A stretch of DNA of 12,743 bases from an uncultured Prevotella sp. GTDB lineage: Bacteria; Bacteroidota; Bacteroidia; Bacteroidales; Bacteroidaceae. The notes beneath the pieces were generated by a model, which had not been told where the DNA came from, made no database searches, and saw nothing but the letters and a program-made list of their open reading frames with translations. The stretch covers positions 1 through 12,743 of the forward strand of contig CAJOHP010000046.1 of NCBI GenBank assembly GCA_905234355.1, written 5' to 3'. Position numbers and translations under genes: made by a program. Each line of letters opens with the position of its first letter. The first letter of the stretch is position 1. Shown here piece after piece: positions 7,482-12,743 of this stretch.

Positions 7482-7488
7482 ACCCACT

Positions 7489-8508
7489 ATGAGTTACACA
7501 GTGTCTAAAACCATCTCGGTGGAATACACCGACCACGAATACAGCGTCAGCGACGGCAATGTGAGCGTGCATGAGGTGACACGGCATAAGGACGTAGACA
7601 TCAACATACACGTAGACACCGACCCCTTCGACGCCAGCGTGAGCGACTGCGCCGGTCAGGTGACGGGACTCACCGGGGCCATCGTGGGATTCAAGACGGC
7701 CAACGTGGCATCGAAGCAGCGGGCCGCCAAGACCATTGCCGACCGCACCACCGCCGGATTCATGCAGCTCATCGAGCAGAACATCAACATGCAGACGGCC
7801 GGACTCGATGCCGACCTGAACGCACTGGCCGGCGAGCTCATGCAGCAGTGCAAGGAGCTGGACCACAAGCACCAGGTGATGAACGGCGACTACAACCGCA
7901 TCAAAAGCCGCTACACCGCCCTCTTCGACGACCTGAACAAGGAGCTGTCACGGCGCATCACCTTCCTGATGAAGCCCTGCTTCGACTTTGTCAAGCTGCT
8001 CAAGCAGGAGCAGAACCGCCGCATAGACAGCGACCTGCTCTCCACCGCCACACTCGGCGCCCGCGAAAACGCCGCAGCACGCATCGCCATACAGGCCTCG
8101 AAGGTGAAGAAAAACGCCGTGGCGCTCATCACCGCCGCCAAGGACTATGTGGCCTCGCGCATCGCCCTGGACGAGATGACCAGCTTTGTGGCCGTGCCCG
8201 ACGCAGCCCAGGCCACCTACTACGCGCCCGTGGTGCTCCTGAAGACTCAGGACAGCCAGGGCGAGACCGACCGTGTGGTGCTCAACCCACAGATGGACCG
8301 GCAGGAGCGCGTCAGACAGCAGATGCTCACAAGCATGGCACGGATGAAGACCAGCCCGCTCAGTCAGGACGAGAGAGCACGCATAGACAACTACTTCATA
8401 CAGCGCATGGACCAATGGAACGACGGGTCGCCACGCTCACGGCGCGTGGCCGACACGCTCATGGCGCTCTATGCCAACACCGAACTTACATCTTACGCCA
8501 ACCAATAA
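7489..8508 (+). CDS. Helical/coiled-coil protein, paralog B of a tandem pair, unknown family
   Basis: A 339-residue paralog of the upstream protein, with an N-terminal extension of about 30 residues (MSYTVSKTISVEYTDHEY...) rich in Thr, Val and Ser that looks like beta structure. The common core carries HVDTDP (41-46), TGAIV (62-66), GF (90-91), MNGDY (131-135), RRIT and MKP (161-163), then an Ala/Lys-rich helix and TYYAPVVLLK (243-252) equivalent to TYYVPV in paralog A. The C-terminal third (around NPQMDRQERVRQQM) is again helical. There is no membrane span, signal peptide or catalytic motif. The two genes are separated by 13 bases and most likely arose by tandem duplication followed by clear divergence, so each probably has its own role or they form a hetero-oligomer. 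Confidence 0.85.
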   Translation: MSYTVSKTISVEYTDHEYSVSDGNVSVHEVTRHKDVDINIHVDTDPFDASVSDCAGQVTGLTGAIVGFKTANVASKQRAAKTIADRTTAGFMQLIEQNINMQTAGLDADLNALAGELMQQCKELDHKHQVMNGDYNRIKSRYTALFDDLNKELSRRITFLMKPCFDFVKLLKQEQNRRIDSDLLSTATLGARENAAARIAIQASKVKKNAVALITAAKDYVASRIALDEMTSFVAVPDAAQATYYAPVVLLKTQDSQGETDRVVLNPQMDRQERVRQQMLTSMARMKTSPLSQDERARIDNYFIQRMDQWNDGSPRSRRVADTLMALYANTELTSYANQ

Positions 8509-8518
8509 CGCAGCAACA

Positions 8519-9502
8519 ATGAAAAAGGAACTCAACATCATAAGCATGGAAGGCGAAGTCCTTCTGAAAGACAACCTCGTGCGCAGCTCCATACTGCCGC
8601 ACACAGCAGCCGAACTGGACCGCGACGTGACCATCATGGGCGACACCGTGGTGGAGGGCGCCCTCTACGCCCACAAGCTGGGCATAGAGAACGGCGACGT
8701 CGACATCAAGGGCGCACTCTACACACAACTCGAACTGCACGTGAGCACCACGGCAAAAGGAACAGTGGTCATGCGCAAGTCTGTGGCATCGTCCGACGCC
8801 GTCACATCCTTTGCCAAGGAGTGCAACCTCATGTTCATGGCCGACATCAACGCCAAGAAGGTGCGCCTCACCCACGCCTTCGTCGCCGGCAGCATCTATG
8901 CCGATGAGATACAGCTCGACGACTGCGTGGTCATCGGGGGAGTCTTCTCCACCAAGAGCATCGACCTGAAAAACTGCGTGGTGGGCACGTTCAACAGCAA
9001 CAGCGTCTTCATCGAGGGCACCTGCTTCCTGCTCCTGCCCAGCGCCTTCTCGGGCATGCCCCTCGAGGTGGCCGAGGGCACGAAGCTCTTCAACCTGAGC
9101 CTGGCCGACCTCGGCGCCATCTACAAGGGCACGCCTGAGATGGACAACACCGGCGTGATAGCCATGGACGTGAAGACCGACGAACAGAAGACCATGCTCT
9201 CCGAGGAGCAGAAGACCATGCTCGTCTACAGCTACTCCGTGGCTGGCAAGGTGCTCGCAGCCGACCTCGTGGACTTCGAGCGCCTGCAGAACCACTTCCT
9301 CATCGGAGCCACGGCCATGGGCAGCCAGATACTACGCAACTACGACCTCGGCATGGGCGCCGACGGCAGCAAGGCCGTCATCGTGCCAGAGAAGGTGGCA
9401 GCCATGTTCTTCGACATACTCCACGGCACGAAGACCATACAGCAGATAGACGGCAAGTTCAGCATACAGGAGCTGGCGGCCAAGATTCCCGGCATCATAT
9501 AG
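8519..9502 (+). CDS. Predicted beta-helix, bactofilin-like polymer-forming protein
   Basis: A 327-residue protein. The ATG at 8519 is used because it lies 10 bases after the preceding stop and gives a sensible MKKELNIISMEGEVLL start; an in-frame upstream ATG at 8471 would overlap the previous gene. Residues ~35-170 show short repeated beta-strand turns with alternating hydrophobics and glycines: DVTIMGDTVVEGALYAHKL, DVDIKGALYTQLEL, KVRLTHAFVAGSIYADEI, QLDDCVVIGGVFSTKSI and DLKNCVVGTFNSNSVFIEG. This is the pattern of bactofilins and related right-handed beta-helix proteins, which polymerise into cytoskeletal filaments without nucleotide. The C-terminal ~150 residues look alpha/beta and are unlike a plain bactofilin, so the protein may be a fusion or a different solenoid family. 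No export signal is visible. In the operon it could supply a scaffold beneath the membrane. The fold is inferred from sequence pattern only. Confidence 0.65.
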   Translation: MKKELNIISMEGEVLLKDNLVRSSILPHTAAELDRDVTIMGDTVVEGALYAHKLGIENGDVDIKGALYTQLELHVSTTAKGTVVMRKSVASSDAVTSFAKECNLMFMADINAKKVRLTHAFVAGSIYADEIQLDDCVVIGGVFSTKSIDLKNCVVGTFNSNSVFIEGTCFLLLPSAFSGMPLEVAEGTKLFNLSLADLGAIYKGTPEMDNTGVIAMDVKTDEQKTMLSEEQKTMLVYSYSVAGKVLAADLVDFERLQNHFLIGATAMGSQILRNYDLGMGADGSKAVIVPEKVAAMFFDILHGTKTIQQIDGKFSIQELAAKIPGII

Positions 9503-9527
9503 CAACCCCCCAAAATACTGACGCGCC

Positions 9528-10700
9528 ATGATCATAAAATGTCCGAATTGCCAGCACTACGTCAGCGACGTGGCTCCCGCCTGTCCACACTGCGGCACAG
9601 CCTTAGCCGGAGCAGCAACTCCCGCTGCTCCTAAGCCTACTCCCGACCCGGCCACAGCAACAGAAGAACCCAAGCCACAGCCGGTGGCAAAGGAGCCACA
9701 GCCGGTGGCAGAAGAGCCACAGCCCGTTGCAGAAGAACCGCTGCCAATAGCAGAAGAGCCACAGCCGGTAGCAGAAGAGCAGCTGCCAATAGCAGAAGAG
9801 CTGCTGCCAGTGGCAGAGGAGCCGCTGCCGGTGGCAGAAGAGCCGCTACCAGTAGCAGAGGAGCCACTGCCAGTAGCAGAGAAGCCACAGCAGGAGCCTG
9901 TCATAGAGCGGCCTACAGCACCGATGGCACCGAAAACGGTAGCAAGCGGGACGCCCCCTAAGAAAAACAACGGGAAGCTGATGCCCATAGCAGCTTTGCT
10001 GCTCGTACTCATCATAGGAGGTGGCACAGGCTACTATATATATAATAGTGGTGAAGACGACCATCTGGCCCTGAAGGCCGGCGAGGAGCAGCAGAGCACC
10101 TCGCAGCTCGCAGAGCCATCGGCGCCGCAACCAGCAGGAGCGCCTGCGCCGCAGCCGGAAGAGGCACAAGCGCCGCAGCCGGAAGAGACACATGCTCCGC
10201 AGCAGGAAGAGGTACAGGCTCCGCAGCAGGAAGAGGTACAGGCTCCGCAGACCGAAAAGGTGCCATCGGCTCAGCCCGTATCACAGCAGAAGGAGAAAGA
10301 GCCGAAGCGCGAGCCTGCTCAGCCTGCCAAGGAGCGCCAGCAGGAGCAGAAGGCCACTACCCACAGCGTGCCTAGGCCGGCCGCACCTGCCGAAGAGCAG
10401 CCTGCTCCTGCACAGCAGCAGGGCGGCACGACCATGACGCTCACGCCCCTGCAGACGCAGCGCCAGCCGCAGGTCACGCAGGTGACCGTCACCTCCAACA
10501 TTCCCAAGGCCATGGTCGTCGTCGACGGTCAAGACGTGGGATGGGCTCCCTGGACCGGCTCGCTCACCCCTGGCCAGCACGTCTTCGCCGTGAAAGCCAA
10601 CAACAAAGCCAGCCTCAAGACCATGGACTTCAGGCTCAAAGTGTCGGGCGCGAAAACGACCATCCCCATCAACGTGCCCGACCCGTCGGTTTTTAAATAA
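9528..10700 (+). CDS. Zinc ribbon / Pro-Glu repeat / single membrane span / PEGA-domain protein
   Basis: This 390-residue protein has a clear modular order. An N-terminal zinc ribbon with C5/C8 and C19/C22 (CPNC...CPHC) is followed by ten tandem seven-residue units of the PQPVAEE/PLPVAEE type (residues 50-119). A single membrane span lies at about 152-172 (PIAALLLVLIIGG). Five eight-residue units of the APQPEEAQ type (207-246) come next, then a Pro/Gln-rich stretch and a C-terminal PEGA-like beta domain (about 318-385, with VTSNIPKAMVVVDGQDVG and TPGQHVFAVKA). The likely topology is zinc ribbon inside and PEGA domain in the periplasm, with the repeats acting as stalks on both sides of the membrane; PEGA domains are generally surface or envelope binding. 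The protein is the last gene of the operon, 25 bases after its neighbour. The pairing of zinc ribbon and span recalls YdjG/YdjH of B. subtilis. Domain calls are firm; the role is inferred. Confidence 0.88.
   Translation: MIIKCPNCQHYVSDVAPACPHCGTALAGAATPAAPKPTPDPATATEEPKPQPVAKEPQPVAEEPQPVAEEPLPIAEEPQPVAEEQLPIAEELLPVAEEPLPVAEEPLPVAEEPLPVAEKPQQEPVIERPTAPMAPKTVASGTPPKKNNGKLMPIAALLLVLIIGGGTGYYIYNSGEDDHLALKAGEEQQSTSQLAEPSAPQPAGAPAPQPEEAQAPQPEETHAPQQEEVQAPQQEEVQAPQTEKVPSAQPVSQQKEKEPKREPAQPAKERQQEQKATTHSVPRPAAPAEEQPAPAQQQGGTTMTLTPLQTQRQPQVTQVTVTSNIPKAMVVVDGQDVGWAPWTGSLTPGQHVFAVKANNKASLKTMDFRLKVSGAKTTIPINVPDPSVFK
9675..9884 (+). repeat. Ten tandem 21-bp coding repeats (PxPVAEE)
   Basis: Ten in-frame copies of a 21-base unit encode PQPVAEE with variants PLPIAEE, QLPIAEE and LLPVAEE. 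The third bases differ between copies (for example GTG, GTA and GTT for Val), so the array is not freshly amplified. The unit length keeps the reading frame, so copy number can change without breaking the gene. It lies between the zinc ribbon and the membrane span. Confidence 0.9.
10146..10265 (+). repeat. Five tandem 24-bp coding repeats (APQxEExx)
   Basis: Five in-frame 24-base units encode APQPEEAQ, APQPEETH, APQQEEVQ twice, and APQTEKVP. This array differs in unit length from the one before the membrane span but has a similar Pro/Glu composition, so the protein has an extended acidic stalk on both sides of the membrane. Confidence 0.85.
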
Positions 10701-10820
10701 GAAATGAAAAATGAAAGATGAGAAATATGATTACCATGCTACGAGTAGCTATCGCGGACGCTCGCGGTCTTGCTGCATAGCAGTCTAATCATATTTCTCA
10801 TTTCTCATTTCTCATCTCTC
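10701..10820. repeat. Palindromic intergenic repeat element, copy 1
   Basis: Perfect 16-base inverted arms, ATGAGAAATATGATTA at 10718-10733 and its complement at 10786-10801, enclose a 52-base core (10734-10785). Heptamer-like runs of TGARAAA on the left and TTTCTCA on the right continue the palindrome imperfectly. The core contains its own hairpin GCTACGAGTAGC (10738-10749). A second copy lies at 12171-12297 in the same orientation, with a core of identical length and 47 of 52 bases identical by eye. The element starts right after the stop of the PEGA gene, and its right end supplies the last codons and the stop of hutI. It could work as a bidirectional transcript-end hairpin for these convergent genes. 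Confidence 0.85.
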
Positions 10821-12106
10821 TGCCATCTTTCATCTATCAGTTCTCCCCCCAGCACCACCCTCTTGATAAGCGGCGTGGTGTAGGCGTATGGCAGCATGTC
10901 GAGACTGTCCACGGGCTCGGTGATGAAGCAGTTGGCCACCTTGCCCCGTGCTATCGAACCGTAGTCGCGGCTCAGCCCCATGGCGGCGGCGCCATTGAGC
11001 GTGGCGGCATGCAGCGCCTCGACGGGCAGCAGCCGCATCTTGATACAGGCGAGCGACACCACAAACTTCATGTCGCCCGATGGTGTGGAGCCGGGGTTGT
11101 AGTCGCTGGCCAGGGCCAGGGGCAGGCCGGCGTCCAGCATCTTGCGTGCAGGAGCGTAGGGCATGTTGAGGAAGAACGACGTGCCGGGAAGTGCCGTGGG
11201 TATGGTGGCGCCCCGCGCCTCACGCAGCAATGCGATGTCGCGCGCGGTCATGCGCTCCAGGTGGTCCACACTGAGGGCATGACATCTCACGGCCACCTCC
11301 ACGCCGCCGCTGTCGGCCAGCTCCTGTCCGTGTATCTTCGGCCGCAGCCCCCACTTCGCCCCTGCCTCGAGCATGCGGGCAGTCTCTTCGGGGGTGAAGA
11401 AGCCCTCGTCGCAGAACACGTCGATGAAGTGGGCCAGTTGCTGCCGTCCCACTTCGGGTATCATCTCTCCGACGACCATGTCCACGTAGTCGGCCTGTCG
11501 CCCCGCATAGTCGCGTGCCACGGCATGGGCAGCGAGCAGCGTGGCCACGACGCGCAGCGGGGCCGTCTGGCCTATGCGGCGTATCACGCGCAGCATCTTC
11601 AGCTCGTCGGCAGTGTTCAGGCCGTAGCCGCTCTTTATCTCTACGGCACCCGTCCCCTTGCGCACGATTTCCTCCACGCGCCGCATCGCCCGCCGATAGA
11701 GCTCGTCCTCGCTCATCTGGTGCAGCCTGTCGGCAGAGCAGAGTATGCCGCCGCCCCGCCGCGCTATCTCGGCATAGCTCAGCCCGCGTATCTTGTCGAC
11801 AAACTCGCCCTCGCGGCTGTCGGCATAGACCAGGTGGGTGTGGCTGTCGCAGAACGACGGGAGCACCGCCCCACCCTCGGCGTCGACGACGGCAAGGCCC
11901 TCCATAGCCTCATCCGGGGGAGCTATGGTCTGGTCGGCCTTTCCGCCGAAGTCTTTCACCCTACCGTCTTCCACGAGCAGCCAGGCATCGCGCACGATGT
12001 CGGCCTCGGCCATCTCGTCGCCACAAAGGCACGGCTTGCCGTGGCGGTCGGCCACGAGTAGCCCTATATTCTTTATAAGCAGTCGTCTCATCGTTTTCAT
12101 TTGCAT
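10805..12106 (-). CDS. hutI: Imidazolonepropionase HutI
   Basis: A 433-residue amidohydrolase-superfamily enzyme that hydrolyses 4-imidazolone-5-propanoate to N-formimino-L-glutamate in histidine degradation, in the cytoplasm. The zinc ligands known from B. subtilis HutI (two His of HxH, a later His and an Asp) correspond to H89, H91 (DSHTHLVYADSR), H259 (KIHGQEL) and D335 (ALASDYNPGS), with matching spacing. VEIKSGYGL (155-163), AAHA with H194, FCDEGFFT and SVDHLE (H282) are also family signatures. Length is normal. The ATG at 12104-12106 is one of three nearby in-frame starts; M6 (12091) gives MRRLLIKNIG, also close to family N-termini. The last codons (DEK, stop) lie in the repeat element. 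No other hut gene is in the window, so it is a single-gene unit here, with its own promoter upstream. Confidence 0.96.
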   Translation of the reverse strand: MQMKTMRRLLIKNIGLLVADRHGKPCLCGDEMAEADIVRDAWLLVEDGRVKDFGGKADQTIAPPDEAMEGLAVVDAEGGAVLPSFCDSHTHLVYADSREGEFVDKIRGLSYAEIARRGGGILCSADRLHQMSEDELYRRAMRRVEEIVRKGTGAVEIKSGYGLNTADELKMLRVIRRIGQTAPLRVVATLLAAHAVARDYAGRQADYVDMVVGEMIPEVGRQQLAHFIDVFCDEGFFTPEETARMLEAGAKWGLRPKIHGQELADSGGVEVAVRCHALSVDHLERMTARDIALLREARGATIPTALPGTSFFLNMPYAPARKMLDAGLPLALASDYNPGSTPSGDMKFVVSLACIKMRLLPVEALHAATLNGAAAMGLSRDYGSIARGKVANCFITEPVDSLDMLPYAYTTPLIKRVVLGGELIDERWQRDEK

Positions 12107-12137
12107 AGTCTTTTCGGCAACAATAGCTGTGACGTGG

Positions 12138-12166
12138 CAAAATTAATCATTTATTTCGGATTACAC
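12138..12166 (-). promoter_or_regulatory. Candidate promoter of hutI
   Basis: On the minus strand TAATTTTG (12145-12138) matches TAnnTTTG, and GTG preceded by T (12167-12164) lies at the expected 18-base spacing as a near match to TTTG. It would give a short leader of about 25-30 bases to the start at 12106. The site lies between the second repeat element and hutI, so hutI need not be read through from the upstream gene. Confidence 0.55.
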
Positions 12167-12170
12167 ATAT

Positions 12171-12297
12171 AGATGAGAAATGAAAGATGAAAGATGAGAA
12201 ATATGATTAGCATGCTACGAGTAGCTATCGCCGTCGCTCGCGGTCTTGCAGCATGGCAGTCTAATCATATTTCTCATCTTTCATTTCTCATTTCTCC
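12171..12297. repeat. Palindromic intergenic repeat element, copy 2
   Basis: Arms of 23 bases pair perfectly (12187-12209 with 12262-12284), and the inner 16 bases are the same ATGAGAAATATGATTA as in copy 1. The 52-base core (12210-12261) again contains GCTACGAGTAGC, and CATGCT near its left end can pair with AGCATG near its right end. The right flank TTTCTCATTTCTCC reaches into the GH115 gene and provides its stop codon (12288-12290). Both copies therefore sit at the 3' end of a minus-strand gene in the same orientation and together bracket hutI. Confidence 0.85.
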
Positions 12298-12743
12298 TTC
12301 TTATAGGGTGACTCTGCGCCGTAGAGGTAGGAGCGCTGATAGCCTCCGCAGTCGATGACGATCTTCTCGAAAACGATACCGGGATGGCGCGGCTGCAGCG
12401 TGAGGGTGTGCTCGTTTGTGCGTCCGACGGGCAAGACAACGGTCTTCTCTACCACGCGGCGGGCGATGGTGGGATAGAACTCGGAGTACATGTAGGGCTG
12501 TCGGTCTACGAGCGTCTTGTTGAAGTTGACCACCACGGGCTGTGCCCCGTCGAGACTGACGGTATACTCCATGCCGCCTACGTTGAGGAAGTCGAGGGTC
12601 GACTTGACCACCACGAGCACCTTCACGCTATCGGGCTGCTGGTCAGGCAGGGTGAAGCGGTAGCTGAGCGAGGCGCCTCCGACGGGTTGGGTGTAGGGGG
12701 TGAGTGCCACGGCGCTGCGTGTGCGCCCGTAGCTGGGATAGAC
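12288..12743 (-). CDS. C-terminal part of a GH115-type glycosidase (alpha-glucuronidase family), 5' end outside window
   Basis: The reading frame is open to the window edge, so only the last ~151 residues are present; a GTG at 12710 in this frame is internal, not a start. The sequence resembles the C-terminal beta-sandwich domain of GH115 enzymes, which remove (methyl)glucuronic acid side chains from xylan. Family-like stretches are LSYRFTLPD, a KSTLDFLN strand, EYTVSLDGAQPVVVN, TNEHTLTLQPRHPGIVFEKIVID and the closing CGGYQRSYLYGAESPY. No catalytic residues can be judged because the catalytic domains lie upstream. In Bacteroidales such enzymes are normally secreted and belong to polysaccharide utilisation loci. 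The last residues (KKEK) and stop are encoded in repeat-like sequence. The GH115 assignment rests on recognition of the tail only. Confidence 0.75.
   Translation of the reverse strand, partial: VYPSYGRTRSAVALTPYTQPVGGASLSYRFTLPDQQPDSVKVLVVVKSTLDFLNVGGMEYTVSLDGAQPVVVNFNKTLVDRQPYMYSEFYPTIARRVVEKTVVLPVGRTNEHTLTLQPRHPGIVFEKIVIDCGGYQRSYLYGAESPYKKEK

Noticed and set aside
8471..8518. Upstream ATG start for the beta-helix protein
   Set aside because: It would overlap the end of the previous gene and add a Pro/Thr/Asn-rich leader without family sense; the ATG at 8519 follows the stop by 10 bases.
11009..12061. 350-residue plus-strand frame opposite hutI
   Set aside because: The minus frame carries all four HutI metal ligands; this is a shadow.
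10701..12297. Composite transposon carrying hutI
   Set aside because: No transposase or target-site duplication is visible, and hutI has normal composition for the region; the repeats are better described as intergenic elements.

Overview
The window looks like ordinary chromosome from a fairly GC-rich member of the Bacteroidota, most likely order Bacteroidales and perhaps a Prevotella-type gut organism. The evidence is the Bacteroidota promoter form (TTG near -33 and TAnnTTTG near -7) in front of several units, the general lack of Shine-Dalgarno sequences with A-rich leaders instead, and proteins (ThiL, TcdA, HutI, GH115) that read like Bacteroidales versions. The genus call is inference only. 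No transposase, phage gene, CRISPR array or rRNA is visible.

Layout. Positions 1-1064 hold the 5' part of tcdA (minus strand, cut by the window edge), a spacer with REP-like palindromes, and a tRNA-Phe(GAA) gene with its own promoter and terminator (minus). thiL follows on the minus strand (1065-2171). A divergent intergenic region of about 380 bp carries a good promoter that fires to the right. Positions 2549-10700 form one co-directional block of seven genes with gaps of 10 to 39 bases, very probably one operon. hutI (minus, 10805-12106) sits alone between two copies of a roughly 120-base palindromic repeat element. The window ends in the 3' part of a GH115-type glycosidase gene (minus).

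The seven-gene block is the main interest. Its first gene encodes an SPFH (stomatin/prohibitin-like) protein with three C-terminal zinc ribbons, clearly of the Bacillus subtilis YdjI type. Its last gene encodes a zinc ribbon, a Pro/Glu repeat, one membrane span, a second Pro/Glu repeat and a PEGA domain. Between them are a four-span membrane protein with a cytoplasmic helical tail, a 691-residue protein with a hydrophobic hairpin and an aspartate-rich tail, two tandem paralogous helical proteins, and a protein with bactofilin-like beta-helix character. Four of these five middle proteins I cannot assign to a family.

In B. subtilis the YdjI-type SPFH protein works with PspA and zinc-ribbon membrane proteins (YdjG, YdjH) in membrane stress. 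By analogy, this operon may encode a membrane-attached, scaffold-forming complex that maintains or senses the envelope. In this reading the PEGA/zinc-ribbon protein and the four-span protein act as anchors, the two paralogs take the place of PspA, and the beta-helix protein adds a polymer. That function is inferred from domain architecture and gene order, not shown by the sequence.
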